Source of the DNA: JBKEDG01 sp047973085
Lineage (GTDB): Bacteria > Bacillota_I > Bacilli_A > JBKEDG01
Reading direction: 5' to 3'
Length of the DNA stretch: 64,000 nt
NCBI GenBank assembly: GCA_047973085.1
Contig: JBKEBI010000070.1
Span: forward strand, 1 to 64,000
Below the pieces are notes generated by a model. It did not search any database. It worked only from the letters and a program-made list of their open reading frames with translations, and was not told the DNA's origin. The position numbers and the translations under genes are program-made. This document shows, piece after piece, positions 16,511 to 26,401 of the stretch; position 1 is the first letter of the stretch, and the number at the start of each line of letters is the position of its first letter.

Positions 16511-19324
16511 TTATAAATAATTTTTTAAATACTGTCCTGTATAAGAATTACTATACTTGACAATTTCCTCAGGTGTACCTGTAGCAATAATTACTCCACC
16601 ACCATCTCCACCTTCTGGGCCTAAATCAATTATATTATCTGCCATCTTAATAACATCCAAATTATGTTCAATTACTACTAATGTATCTCCATTATCTGCA
16701 ATTCTATTTAAAACTCCGATAAGTTTTTTTACATCATCAGTATGAAGACCTGTAGTTGGCTCATCTAAAATATATAAGGTTTTACTTGTTGAACGCTTTT
16801 GCAATTCTTTAGCAAGTTTCACTCGCTGAGCTTCTCCACCTGATAATGTCGGAGCCGCCTGTCCTAGTTTGATATAACTAAGTCCAACATCACTCAATGT
16901 ATTTAATCCATTTATAATGGATGGTTGATTAGCAAAGAAATCGCACGCATCTTCTACTGTTAAATCTAATACGTCAGAGATTGAATGCCCTTTAAATTTC
17001 ACATCCAAAGTTTCACGGTTATAACGCTTTCCTTTACACACTTCACACTCTATATATACATCAGGTAAAAAGTGCATTTCAATTTTTTTTACACCATCAC
17101 CGTTACATGCCTCACAACGTCCACCTTTTACATTGAATGAAAAACGACCTTTTTTATATCCTCTTACTTTTGACTCTGGTAAAGCAGCAAATAAGTCTCT
17201 AATCTTATCAAATACTCCAACATATGTAGCGGGATTACTTCTTGGTGTTTTACCAATTGGAGATTGAGAAATATTAATTACTTTATCAAGATTTTCAACT
17301 CCACTTACACTTTTGTGAGCTCCAACATCATGCTTTGCTCTATTTACCTCATTAGCTACAACTTTATATAAAATTTCATTAACTAAAGTACTCTTTCCAC
17401 TTCCACTAACTCCTGTAACACAATTAAACATTCCCAATGGAAAAGTTACATTTATATTTTTCAAATTATTTTCACTGGCACCTTTTATAGCAAGTTTTTT
17501 TGAGTTACCAGACCTTCTAGATTCTGGGACATCTATCTTTTCTCTACCACTTAAATATCTACCAGTAATAGAATCTTCAGCATTTAAAATTTCATCATAC
17601 GTACCAGCAAATACTATTTCTCCCCCACTACGTCCAGCACCCGGACCGATATCTACAATATAGTCACATGATTTCATTGTATCCTCATCATGCTCGACTA
17701 CAACTAAGGTATTTCCAAGTTCTGTCATAGCACGAAGTGAGGCAATTAAACGATCATTATCTCGCTGGTGAAGGCCAATAGATGGCTCATCAAGCACATA
17801 GAGAACTCCTGTTAATTGACTTCCTACTTGAGTAGCAAGTCTAATACGTTGAGATTCCCCACCAGATAGTGTTCCTGCTTCCCTTTCAAGTGTTAAATAT
17901 GTAAGTCCTACATTTACTAAAAACTCAAGTCTTGAAACTATCTCTTTTAAAATAAGTCTAGCAATTGATTCTTGTTTTGGAGTTAATTCTAAATCTTTCA
18001 TAAATTCTAAACCGTTACTTATACTAAGTGTAGTAAACTCATAAATATTTTTCCCACCTACAAGAACGCTTAAAACTTCACTTTTAAGCCTTGATCCATT
18101 ACATTTATTACATTTATGATTTTTCATAAACCCTTCATAGTAATCTCTCATATAAGAACTAGAAGTTTCTAAATACCTTCGTTCAAGTCCTTTAATTATT
18201 CCTTCAAATTTTTCCTTGCTACTTCTTGTACCACTTTTTGAAGTAAAACTAAACTCAATTTCATCTGGAGTACCATACATTAAATAGTCCAATTCTTTTT
18301 TACTTAAATCTTCTACAGATTTTGTTAAATCTATATCATAATAATCTGCAACTGCTTGCAACATTTGAATATAAATCCCTGATTCATTCATTTTAAAAGT
18401 AGCAATTGCTCCATCCATAATACTTTTACTTCTATCTGGAATAACTAAATCTATATCCATTTCTAGCTTAACTCCTAGACCCTTACACTCTTCACATGCT
18501 CCAAGTGGTGCATTGAAAGAGAATAATCTGGGCTCAAGTTCTGGAATTACAAAGTCACAATGCTTGCAAGCATAGTTTTCACTAAATATATGCCTAGTTT
18601 CATCAACAATATCAATAATTACGTTTCCATCACCTTTCTTCAAAGCTATTTCAACTGAGTCAGTAAGCCTAGAAACAATTTCTGGTTTAATAACAAGTCT
18701 GTCTACTATTAATTCAATAGTATGCTTCTTATTCTTTTCTAAAACAATTTCTTCATCTAAATCTCTTTGTTCTCCATTTACAATTACTCTCCTAAATCCA
18801 TCTTTTTTTAAATCTTCAAATAGTTTTGAATGTGTACCCTTCTGTCTACTGATAATTGGGCTAATAACTTGAATTTTTGATTTTTCTGGAAAACTAAGAA
18901 TTTTATCAACAATCTCCTCAATCGTTTGAGGGATAATAGGTTCTTTATGAACAGGACAATAAGCAGTTCCAATTCTAGCATACAAGAGTCTTAAGTAATC
19001 ATAAATCTCCGTTATTGTACCGACAGTACTTCTTGGATTTTTATTTGTAGACTTTTGATCGATACTAATTGCTGGAGAAAGACCATCAATAGAATCAACA
19101 TCTGGCTTCTCACTATTACCTAAAAACTGCCTAGCATAAGCACTTAAGCTTTCAACATATCTACGTTGACCTTCAGCATAAATTGTATCAAAAGCAAGTG
19201 AGCTTTTACCACTCCCACTTACTCCAGTCATAACAATAAACTTATCTTTTGGAATACTTATATCAACATTTTTTAAATTATTTTCCCGAGCACCTTTTAC
19301 TACTATTTCATTTATTTTCATCAT
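16511..19324 (-). CDS. uvrA: Excinuclease ABC subunit A
   Basis: UvrA is the damage-sensing ATPase of nucleotide excision repair and loads UvrB. The 937-residue protein has both ABC modules, each with a P-loop (GVSGSGKSSLAFD and GVSGSGKSTLVNEIL), both LSGGE signatures and the zinc modules (CKHC with CEEC, and CEAC with CEVC). The start overlaps the mfd stop (ATGA arrangement; ATG 19324 or 19321). Being directly behind mfd links transcription-coupled recognition with excision. uvrB and uvrC are not in the window. Confidence 0.98.
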   Translation of the reverse strand: MMKINEIVVKGARENNLKNVDISIPKDKFIVMTGVSGSGKSSLAFDTIYAEGQRRYVESLSAYARQFLGNSEKPDVDSIDGLSPAISIDQKSTNKNPRSTVGTITEIYDYLRLLYARIGTAYCPVHKEPIIPQTIEEIVDKILSFPEKSKIQVISPIISRQKGTHSKLFEDLKKDGFRRVIVNGEQRDLDEEIVLEKNKKHTIELIVDRLVIKPEIVSRLTDSVEIALKKGDGNVIIDIVDETRHIFSENYACKHCDFVIPELEPRLFSFNAPLGACEECKGLGVKLEMDIDLVIPDRSKSIMDGAIATFKMNESGIYIQMLQAVADYYDIDLTKSVEDLSKKELDYLMYGTPDEIEFSFTSKSGTRSSKEKFEGIIKGLERRYLETSSSYMRDYYEGFMKNHKCNKCNGSRLKSEVLSVLVGGKNIYEFTTLSISNGLEFMKDLELTPKQESIARLILKEIVSRLEFLVNVGLTYLTLEREAGTLSGGESQRIRLATQVGSQLTGVLYVLDEPSIGLHQRDNDRLIASLRAMTELGNTLVVVEHDEDTMKSCDYIVDIGPGAGRSGGEIVFAGTYDEILNAEDSITGRYLSGREKIDVPESRRSGNSKKLAIKGASENNLKNINVTFPLGMFNCVTGVSGSGKSTLVNEILYKVVANEVNRAKHDVGAHKSVSGVENLDKVINISQSPIGKTPRSNPATYVGVFDKIRDLFAALPESKVRGYKKGRFSFNVKGGRCEACNGDGVKKIEMHFLPDVYIECEVCKGKRYNRETLDVKFKGHSISDVLDLTVEDACDFFANQPSIINGLNTLSDVGLSYIKLGQAAPTLSGGEAQRVKLAKELQKRSTSKTLYILDEPTTGLHTDDVKKLIGVLNRIADNGDTLVVIEHNLDVIKMADNIIDLGPEGGDGGGVIIATGTPEEIVKYSNSYTGQYLKNYL

Positions 19325-22300
19325 TTCACATCCATATCATATATATTAATTAATTCTAATAAATCATCTTTCCAACACGAAGTTTTTCCTCTATCTATTA
19401 TAACATAAATTTTAGACATTTTATTAACCAACCTCACTTGCCTACCAACTTTTGTAGCAGCCTCTAAGAGCTTAATTCCATCAATATTATTTCTTGTAAA
19501 TTCAAGCGTTATCAGTAGCTTTTTTTCTTCAATTTTTTTTAATCCAAAATTATTAATTTTAACATTAAAAAGCACATCTTTCATATATTCTTCTACTTTA
19601 TTTGGAATCTTTCCATAAATATCACTTATTTCTTCATAAACTATACTATAACTTTCATCATCAGTTATTGTTTGAATTTTTTTATGAATTGCAAGTTTTA
19701 AATCATCATTTGAAACATATTCACTTGGAATATGATTTGAATATGCTGTGAGAGGAAGTCTATTTACAATATCAATACTCGCTTCTCCCTTTTTAGTATC
19801 AATTACATCTTTCAACATTTTCATATATAGGTCAAACCCAACGGTATCGATAAAACCAGTTTGCTCTGCTCCAAGTACATCTCCTGCTCCTCTAATTGAT
19901 AAATCTCTAGATGCAATTTTAAATCCACTACCAAGTGATGTGAAATTTTTAATTGCTTCAAGTCTAGCAATTGCAGTAGTAGTTAAAGCTTTAGAAGCAT
20001 TGTATGTTAAATATGCGTACGCTATATTATCACTTCTTCCTACTCTTCCTCTTATTTGATACAATTGAGAAAGCCCAAACTTATCTGCATCTAATACAAT
20101 TAAAGTATTGGCATTAGCTATATCTATACCCGTTTCAATTATAGTAGTTGCAATCAGTACATTAAATTCATTATTATTAAAATTAAAAAAAACTTCCTCA
20201 ATTTGTTCTTTAGTCATTTTACTATTAACTACCTCTGCTCTTACATTTTCTAGCTTGTTTTCAATCAGCTTCTTAATCTTATTTTGAGAAGAAATCATAT
20301 TGCATAAAATAAATACTTGTCCAGAACGTGAAACTTCTTTTTTTATCGCCTCAAAAACAACTTCATCACTATACTCAATAACATATGTTTGGATAGGGAA
20401 GCGGTTTATCGGAGCAGTTTCAATAACTGACAATCCACGAATTCCTAAAAGTGACATTTGAAGAGTTCTTGGAATTGGTGTAGCAGTCAATGTTAAAACA
20501 TCTACATTAACCTTAATTTCCTTAATTTTCTCTTTGTGTTCTACACCAAAGCGCTGTTCTTCATCTACAATTAGCAACCCTAAATCTTTATATTCAATAT
20601 TTGAATTTAGTAAGCTGTGTGTTCCTATAATAAAATCTATATGACCAGATTTTAACTTTTGATAAACTTCTTCTTTCTTTTTAGATGTAGTAAATCTATT
20701 CAAGATAGCAATATTTATTGGAACATTGCTAAATCTTTTTAAAGCATTTTCATATTGCTGAATAGAAAGTACTGTGGTTGGACATAAATAAGCTACCTGT
20801 TTGCTATTATCCATCGCCTTATATGCAGCTCTAAATGCAACCTCAGTCTTTCCAAATCCAACATCACCACATAACAACCTATCCATAGGAGTATTACTTT
20901 CCATATCAATCTTAATCTCATTAATAGCCTTTATTTGATCTCTTGTCGGTTCAAATTCAAACTCATTTTCAAAAACTAGAGCATCTACACTATCTTCAGA
21001 ACAAGCAAAGCCAGAAACGGAATTTCTTTTAGCATAAATATCCAAAAGCTTTTGGGCCATTTCTTCCATTCTTCCACGAATCTTTCGCTTAGTCTTTTCC
21101 CATTCAACTCCACCCAAAGTATTTATTTTAGGTTCATAAGTTGAGTCACTACTATATTTTTGAATTAAATTTATTTGCTCAATAGGTACATATAACCTAT
21201 CCCCTTTTTTATAACTAACTTCAAAAAAATCATTAGAAATCTCACCATTACCTGCTTGACTAACAATAGTTTTTATTCCTTCATATCTCCCTATCCCATG
21301 TTTTTCATGAACAATATAATTACCTTTTTGTAACTCCTCGATATCTCTAATTTTTTGAGAAAATTTAAATTTGTTTGAATATTTTTTATATACAATAGTT
21401 TTATTAAAAATTGTATAACTATTAATAATGCAAATTTTTCTATCAGAAAAATCAACACTTTCAGCAACATGTGAAATAACAATATTTAGTTTACTATAAT
21501 CTAGTTCATCTTCACTAGAAACAATTTTATAATCTATCTTTAAATTACTAATAATTGTTTCAACCTGATTTCTAGAGTCAAGAGAAATAACAACTAAATA
21601 ATTATCCTTTAGTTTATATGTAACAAAGTTTCTTAAATATTCAAAATTATTATTAAAAGAATCAATAACTTCACTCCTATAAAAAACTTTCTCAACATTT
21701 AAATTAATATCGGTATCTACACCAACTAAAAAACAATTAAAATTAGACTTATTGAAAACATTTGAAAAATTATTGCTATTCAAATACCTACTATTAATTC
21801 TATTATAATCAACAACAATATTATATCCATTTACATATTCATTTATTGTAGAAAAATTTGTCTCATCTTTATAACAATCAGCATTTGGAAAAATTGTAGC
21901 ACTTTCAATATTTTCAATACTTCTTTGAGTAACTAAATCAAATTTTCTAATTGATTCAACCTCATCACCCCAAAATTCAATTCTAATTGGATTATCAGTA
22001 TTTTCAAGGTAAATATCTAAAATATGCCCTCTAAAAGAAAACTCACCTGTTTGAGAAACCATACTGACACGTTCATATAGATTTTCTACTAGAAAATTTT
22101 CCAAAATTGAAAAAGAAATTTCATTACCTACACTAATTTCAATAATTTCACTTCCATACTTATCAAAATTAATCAAATTATGTAAATAACCCTCAAGAGA
22201 AGCTATAACAATATAATTTTCATTTGTCATTAGTTTAGATAAAGTATCAAAACGTTCTTGCATAAATTCTGGACTTATTGCATCTGAATTTTCAAATACA

Positions 22301-22521
22301 ATGCTATCCATTGGAAAAGTTAAAATATTTTTAGTAAGTAAAATAAGCATGTTATATAAATTATTTACATCGGAATTATCATCAACTACAACAAGAATAT
22401 TATTCTCTAATTTTTTATAACATTCAAAAATATAATTTGCTTTCATATAATTTGTAAGCCCAAAAACACCTACTTGTGTAGATGTTTTTATCTCATTAAA
22501 AAAATTATAAGAAACTGCCAT
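19321..22521 (-). CDS. mfd: Transcription-repair coupling factor
   Basis: Mfd displaces stalled RNA polymerase and recruits UvrA. The 1066-residue protein shows the N-terminal UvrB-like region, the RNAP-interacting domain with its YVPIEQINLIQKY segment, and the superfamily-2 translocase core: GDVGFGKTEVAFRAA Walker A, DEEQRFG Walker B and the TLTATPIPRTLQMSLLG motif. It is slightly shorter than typical (about 1150), with a divergent N-terminus. It ends with TGA and overlaps uvrA; pth lies 8 bases upstream. Confidence 0.97.
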   Translation of the reverse strand: MAVSYNFFNEIKTSTQVGVFGLTNYMKANYIFECYKKLENNILVVVDDNSDVNNLYNMLILLTKNILTFPMDSIVFENSDAISPEFMQERFDTLSKLMTNENYIVIASLEGYLHNLINFDKYGSEIIEISVGNEISFSILENFLVENLYERVSMVSQTGEFSFRGHILDIYLENTDNPIRIEFWGDEVESIRKFDLVTQRSIENIESATIFPNADCYKDETNFSTINEYVNGYNIVVDYNRINSRYLNSNNFSNVFNKSNFNCFLVGVDTDINLNVEKVFYRSEVIDSFNNNFEYLRNFVTYKLKDNYLVVISLDSRNQVETIISNLKIDYKIVSSEDELDYSKLNIVISHVAESVDFSDRKICIINSYTIFNKTIVYKKYSNKFKFSQKIRDIEELQKGNYIVHEKHGIGRYEGIKTIVSQAGNGEISNDFFEVSYKKGDRLYVPIEQINLIQKYSSDSTYEPKINTLGGVEWEKTKRKIRGRMEEMAQKLLDIYAKRNSVSGFACSEDSVDALVFENEFEFEPTRDQIKAINEIKIDMESNTPMDRLLCGDVGFGKTEVAFRAAYKAMDNSKQVAYLCPTTVLSIQQYENALKRFSNVPINIAILNRFTTSKKKEEVYQKLKSGHIDFIIGTHSLLNSNIEYKDLGLLIVDEEQRFGVEHKEKIKEIKVNVDVLTLTATPIPRTLQMSLLGIRGLSVIETAPINRFPIQTYVIEYSDEVVFEAIKKEVSRSGQVFILCNMISSQNKIKKLIENKLENVRAEVVNSKMTKEQIEEVFFNFNNNEFNVLIATTIIETGIDIANANTLIVLDADKFGLSQLYQIRGRVGRSDNIAYAYLTYNASKALTTTAIARLEAIKNFTSLGSGFKIASRDLSIRGAGDVLGAEQTGFIDTVGFDLYMKMLKDVIDTKKGEASIDIVNRLPLTAYSNHIPSEYVSNDDLKLAIHKKIQTITDDESYSIVYEEISDIYGKIPNKVEEYMKDVLFNVKINNFGLKKIEEKKLLITLEFTRNNIDGIKLLEAATKVGRQVRLVNKMSKIYVIIDRGKTSCWKDDLLELINIYDMDVK

Positions 22522-22529
22522 AATAACTC

Positions 22530-23084
22530 CTAATTATATTTTGACCTAAGCGTCAAGAAATCATACTTTACAAAATCTATACAAGCTTCTTTTGCCATTT
22601 TTATTTGTGGTATAACCACTTTTAATTCTTCTTCACTAAATTTACCAAGTACATATTTTATTACTGGAATTTGAGAAGACCTACTAATACCAAATTTCAA
22701 TCTTTTAAATTCATTAGTTCCTAAATGTTGCTCTATAGACTTTATTCCATTATGTCCACCATTACTAGATTTCGCTCTAAATCTAAGTCTTCCAACATCT
22801 AAATCTAGGTCATCATAAACAACTAAAATATCATCAATATTAATTTTGTAAAAATCAACTACAGCCCTAACACTTTCACCACTTAAATTCATAAAAGTTA
22901 ACGGCTTTAAAATTATTACTTGTTCTTGCCCTACTCTAACTTTAGCATAATAACCTTTAAATTTTTCATCGTATCTACTAATACCAAACTCTTTAGCAAC
23001 TTCATCTACAATAACAAATCCAATATTATGTCTTGTATTCTCATACTCTCTACCAGGATTTCCTAATCCAACAATTAATTTCAT
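22530..23084 (-). CDS. pth: Peptidyl-tRNA hydrolase
   Basis: Pth releases peptides from peptidyl-tRNA. At 184 residues it has the standard length; VGLGNPGREYENTRHNIGF near the N-terminus contains the catalytic His19, and VVYDDLDLDVGRLR and SNGGHNGIKSI are the other family blocks. The ATG overlaps the plsC stop (ATGA), and mfd follows, the conserved pth-mfd order of Bacillota. Confidence 0.97.
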   Translation of the reverse strand: MKLIVGLGNPGREYENTRHNIGFVIVDEVAKEFGISRYDEKFKGYYAKVRVGQEQVIILKPLTFMNLSGESVRAVVDFYKINIDDILVVYDDLDLDVGRLRFRAKSSNGGHNGIKSIEQHLGTNEFKRLKFGISRSSQIPVIKYVLGKFSEEELKVVIPQIKMAKEACIDFVKYDFLTLRSKYN

Positions 23085-23800
23085 AGTTCAACCTCACTTT
23101 TCACAGTACTTTCTACAAAATCATTTAATTCCTTAACACTCATTTCACTATATACATTAGCATCAATTGGAGAGTGAATATAAATAATAGCTCTCCCTTT
23201 CTTCATTTTCCAAGAGCTTGGATGTAAATCATGTGAATGAGAGATTGAAACAGGAACTATTACAGATTTTTTTCTTGTAGCAACTTTTAAGCTACCAGAT
23301 TTAAAATCTCTCATAATTCCACTATCTGTTCTAGTCCCCTCTGGAAAAATCACTAAATTTACCCCCTTTTTAAGTAAATCTCCTCCGTCTTTTATCATTT
23401 TCATACCTGATTTAACATTTTCACGATCTAAAAACAAGCAATCCATAATTTTCATATAGTGTGAAATTATAGGTACTTTTAAAATGGAGTCTTTAGAAAT
23501 GAAAGATACTCCATAATTTTTAAATGTTAAAGAAAGTAATGGAATATCAAAATAACTCTGATGATTAGCTACCACCAAAAATCCATTATTTATACTTTTT
23601 AACTTGTCATATCCAACTACATCATATTTTATATTTCCAAATTTAAAAACAGAAGAAAAAACAAAGTTTGTTAATTTATAAATTTCATTATAATCCTTCT
23701 CATTTCCTCTAACAATATATTTAATATATCTATAAAATACAATAGGAGATACTAAAATTAAATGAACAAAAACTAAAAAATAAATATATAATGCACGCAT
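23081..23800 (-). CDS. plsC: 1-acyl-sn-glycerol-3-phosphate acyltransferase
   Basis: PlsC makes phosphatidic acid from lysophosphatidate at the membrane. The 239-residue protein starts with a hydrophobic segment (residues about 3-25) and has the catalytic H(X4)D motif NHQSYFD (His80, Asp85) and FPEGTR (about 152-157), which binds the glycerol phosphate. It is first of the plsC-pth-mfd-uvrA run and is divergent from mgsA across a 52-base gap. Confidence 0.9.
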   Translation of the reverse strand: MRALYIYFLVFVHLILVSPIVFYRYIKYIVRGNEKDYNEIYKLTNFVFSSVFKFGNIKYDVVGYDKLKSINNGFLVVANHQSYFDIPLLSLTFKNYGVSFISKDSILKVPIISHYMKIMDCLFLDRENVKSGMKMIKDGGDLLKKGVNLVIFPEGTRTDSGIMRDFKSGSLKVATRKKSVIVPVSISHSHDLHPSSWKMKKGRAIIYIHSPIDANVYSEMSVKELNDFVESTVKSEVEL

Positions 23801-23823
23801 ATAAATTCTCCTTTAATATATGA

Positions 23824-23829
23824 TATAAT
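23824..23829 (+). promoter_or_regulatory. -10 element of mgsA
   Basis: TATAAT lies 24 bases before the mgsA ATG, followed by a short leader with an AAGGTGAT binding site. No good -35 is visible; the divergent plsC promoter must share this 52-base gap. Confidence 0.5.
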
Positions 23830-23852
23830 ATAACTAGAAAGGTGATGATAAA

Positions 23853-24221
23853 ATGAATATTGCTTTAATAGCCCACGATAAAAAGAAAGAGAAAATGATT
23901 GAGTTTGTTGAAGATTGGCAAGAATTTTTATTAGAAAATACTTTATGGGGTACCAAAACTACAGGAACACTTATTAATGATAATACCAAATTAAATGTTC
24001 ATTGCTTAAATTCTGGACCACTTGGTGGTGATCAAGAAATAGGTAGTATGATTGCTAAAGGTGAGCTTGATTTAATAATATTTTTTAGAGATCCTCTTAC
24101 CGCACAACCTCATGAACCAGATGTTAGTGCATTAATCAGATTGTCAGACGTTTATGCTATTCCTACTGCAACAAATTTTACCTCGGCTTCACTAATAATG
24201 AAAGCTTTAACTTCAAGTTAA
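23853..24221 (+). CDS. mgsA: Methylglyoxal synthase
   Basis: MgsA converts dihydroxyacetone phosphate to methylglyoxal and phosphate, a bypass of lower glycolysis used when phosphate is limiting. The 122 residues begin MNIALIAHDKKK; the catalytic aspartate is in GGDQEIGS (Asp60), and FFRDPLTAQPHEPDV carries Asp80, His87 and Asp90. It is an isolated plus-strand gene among minus-strand operons, with its terminator overlapping the stop codon. Confidence 0.96.
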   Translation: MNIALIAHDKKKEKMIEFVEDWQEFLLENTLWGTKTTGTLINDNTKLNVHCLNSGPLGGDQEIGSMIAKGELDLIIFFRDPLTAQPHEPDVSALIRLSDVYAIPTATNFTSASLIMKALTSS

Positions 24222-24234
24222 AGTTTTTATTTTA
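24205..24234 (+). terminator. Terminator overlapping the mgsA stop codon
   Basis: The stem CTTTAAC/GTTAAAG (24205-24211 with 24217-24223) is followed by TTTTTATTTT. The 5' arm is the last sense codons of mgsA and the stop codon lies in the 3' arm, so the end of the protein is constrained by the terminator. Confidence 0.75.
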
Positions 24235-24242
24235 GTAATTTA

Positions 24243-24884
24243 TTATCCCTTCAGTAACTCCAGTAAACTAATTCCAGCACCTGCAACATTAACTGTGATA
24301 TTTATCAAATCTAGAGCATACTTATTAAAAAATGATTCTTTAACGTGTTCGTCTTGATAGTTAGCAATAAGAGTATCAATATCTCTTTCTAGTATATTAT
24401 GAGTAATCATTATTTCTTTGTATTTCTTAAGATTATTAACAAAAGAAGTGTTATTTATTGATTGATAATTAATTCCTCCATTTGTTGCTACTTGAACTGG
24501 CCCATTTGTTCCATCAATATTAATATTAGATTCTTTTTTTTCAGTTATAGGTATAACTTTATATAAAACAAATGGTCCTTTCGAAATATCATCTTTCATA
24601 AAATAATATTTTTTATCTATTAATTCAGATATTATATATTTATATCCCCCTTTGCTAGTTACTTCTTTATTTTGATAATTATCACTTAAAATAAAGCTTT
24701 GTTTATTGTCTTCATAATCTTTATATGGAAACCTTAAACCAGTATCTCCGTTATCAAGCTTAAAGAAAGTTCCTGGTATTGATATTTTACTATAATCTGT
24801 ATTAGCATCTTCTTTCATTTTTTTATTTATATAAATTATATATAATATAAATAGCAGTAGCAATAATATAAGTAAAAATTTCAT
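24243..24884 (-). CDS. Membrane-anchored protein, unknown function
   Basis: A 213-residue protein I do not recognise. It has an N-terminal membrane segment of about 18 residues (MKFLLILLLLLFILYIIYI) followed by Lys residues, a polar middle of about 165 residues with several short beta-like segments, and a hydrophobic glycine-rich C-terminal tail (INITVNVAGAGISLLELL). There is no lipobox. GGAG lies 9 bases before the ATG. It sits between acpS and the converging mgsA gene. Confidence 0.6.
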   Translation of the reverse strand: MKFLLILLLLLFILYIIYINKKMKEDANTDYSKISIPGTFFKLDNGDTGLRFPYKDYEDNKQSFILSDNYQNKEVTSKGGYKYIISELIDKKYYFMKDDISKGPFVLYKVIPITEKKESNINIDGTNGPVQVATNGGINYQSINNTSFVNNLKKYKEIMITHNILERDIDTLIANYQDEHVKESFFNKYALDLINITVNVAGAGISLLELLKG

Positions 24885-24931
24885 TTTATCAACTCCTTTT
24901 TTATCATTTTATATTAAGCACATGTTATCTA

Positions 24932-25270
24932 TCATAATTCTATTATAACAAAAGTTGTAACATAAGTATCATTGTATGTAATACTAAGCTCAATGTTATA
25001 TCCTTTATAGTCTACAATAGGCTTTCCTTTATCATTAGATAAGATTGTAATATCACTAAATTTCACTTCATCTATTCCAATTCCAAGCGCTTTAAAAATT
25101 GCTTCTTTTGAACTAAATCTAGAAGCAATAAATTTTTGTTTTTTACTATCTTGCAAAGTTTTAAAATATTTCTTTTCAGCTACAGATAAAAATTTTTTAC
25201 AATACTTTTCATAATTGATTACCTTAAAGCGATCAATACGCTCAGAATCAACACCAATCATAAAATTCAT
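24932..25270 (-). CDS. acpS: Holo-[acyl-carrier-protein] synthase
   Basis: AcpS transfers phosphopantetheine from CoA to ACP. The core motifs are GVDSERIDRF (Mg-binding Asp) and FSSKEAIFKALG, which define the family. The frame extends upstream to 25363, but ATG 25270 (MNFMIGVDSERID) follows an AGGG site and begins one base after the ddl stop, giving 112 residues, slightly short for the family. It lies behind ddl and is probably coupled to it. Confidence 0.92.
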   Translation of the reverse strand: MNFMIGVDSERIDRFKVINYEKYCKKFLSVAEKKYFKTLQDSKKQKFIASRFSSKEAIFKALGIGIDEVKFSDITILSNDKGKPIVDYKGYNIELSITYNDTYVTTFVIIEL

Positions 25271-25271
25271 T

Positions 25272-26399
25272 TTATTTACCCTTTTTTCCCTTAAAATTAC
25301 CTTTTTCAAGAACATTAGTATCATAACTACTAATCTTACTAGCTTTAATACGCTTTTTTTCAATAGCTAAATTAATCAACTCTTTATATAAATCTAACTT
25401 ACTCACTCCAGAATAATCCCATAAATAATACGCAAGTGAACCTGGAATAGTATTAACTTCATTAATGTAGACATCATCATTATAAATCATCAAATCAAAA
25501 CGAACTACTCCTGATAAATTTAACTTTTTAAACGCATCAAGACACATTTTTTGTGCTTTCAATGTTAGTTCTTCATTAATTCTTGCTGGAATATGTCTAC
25601 CTGTTGAAGCCATTCCTTTTGATTTAGAACCACTCATATATTTACTTTCAAAAGATAAAAAATCTTCGCAAAGAATTTCTTCAAGTACACTAGCCTTAGC
25701 ATTTTTATAACTTCCAAGTATTGAACAGTTAACCTCCAAAAAATCTGAAATCTTGTTTTCAATTACAACTTTTGTATCATATTTAAACGCCTCATTAAGT
25801 GCAGCTTCTAATTCATCCTCACTATCGCAAAATCCAATTCCTACACTACTTCCTAAAGTTGCAGGTTTTAACACAACTGGATATGTAAGACTTTTAACTT
25901 GTGCTTTTATTTCATCAACTGACATTGCGTCACTAATATTAATATAGTCTACAACATTAAAATTATTTGCTTTTAAAATATCTTTAGTAAATGTCTTATC
26001 TTGACCAATTACACTACCATAATGAGAAGGCCCTGTATACTCAAGCCCTATTACATCTAAAAAACCTTGTAATCTACCATCTTCCCCCATTGCTCCATGC
26101 ATAGCCAAAAAAGCCAAGTCAATTTGATGTTTTTTTCCAAATAACTTGTTTTCAACTACATATACTTGATTTCCAATACGTTCAAAGTGAACTTCAATAC
26201 TCTTACTTACAACCTCATCTAAATTTTTATAATTATCAAGTTTTGATAAATTATCGCCAATATAAAATTTTCCATTTTTAGCATAATAAACATTCATAAC
26301 ATCATAACTACTTATTAATTCTTCATAAATTTGCATTGCAGTAATAATACTTATTTCATGCTCTACACTAATTCCACCATAAATTAATCCAAGTCTCAT
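25272..26399 (-). CDS. ddl: D-alanine--D-alanine ligase
   Basis: Ddl joins two D-Ala residues for peptidoglycan precursors. The 375 residues include GGISVEHEISIITA at the N-terminus, MHGAMGEDGRLQGFLD, VLKPATLGSSVGIG of the ATP-grasp fold and the metal-binding INEVNTIPGS. In the omega-loop the segment FLSFESKYMS keeps Tyr where D-Ala-D-Lac ligases have Phe, so ordinary D-Ala-D-Ala termini (and glycopeptide sensitivity) are predicted. It lies 2 bases downstream of rex. Confidence 0.95.
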   Translation of the reverse strand: MRLGLIYGGISVEHEISIITAMQIYEELISSYDVMNVYYAKNGKFYIGDNLSKLDNYKNLDEVVSKSIEVHFERIGNQVYVVENKLFGKKHQIDLAFLAMHGAMGEDGRLQGFLDVIGLEYTGPSHYGSVIGQDKTFTKDILKANNFNVVDYINISDAMSVDEIKAQVKSLTYPVVLKPATLGSSVGIGFCDSEDELEAALNEAFKYDTKVVIENKISDFLEVNCSILGSYKNAKASVLEEILCEDFLSFESKYMSGSKSKGMASTGRHIPARINEELTLKAQKMCLDAFKKLNLSGVVRFDLMIYNDDVYINEVNTIPGSLAYYLWDYSGVSKLDLYKELINLAIEKKRIKASKISSYDTNVLEKGNFKGKKGK

Positions 26400-26401
26400 A
26401 T

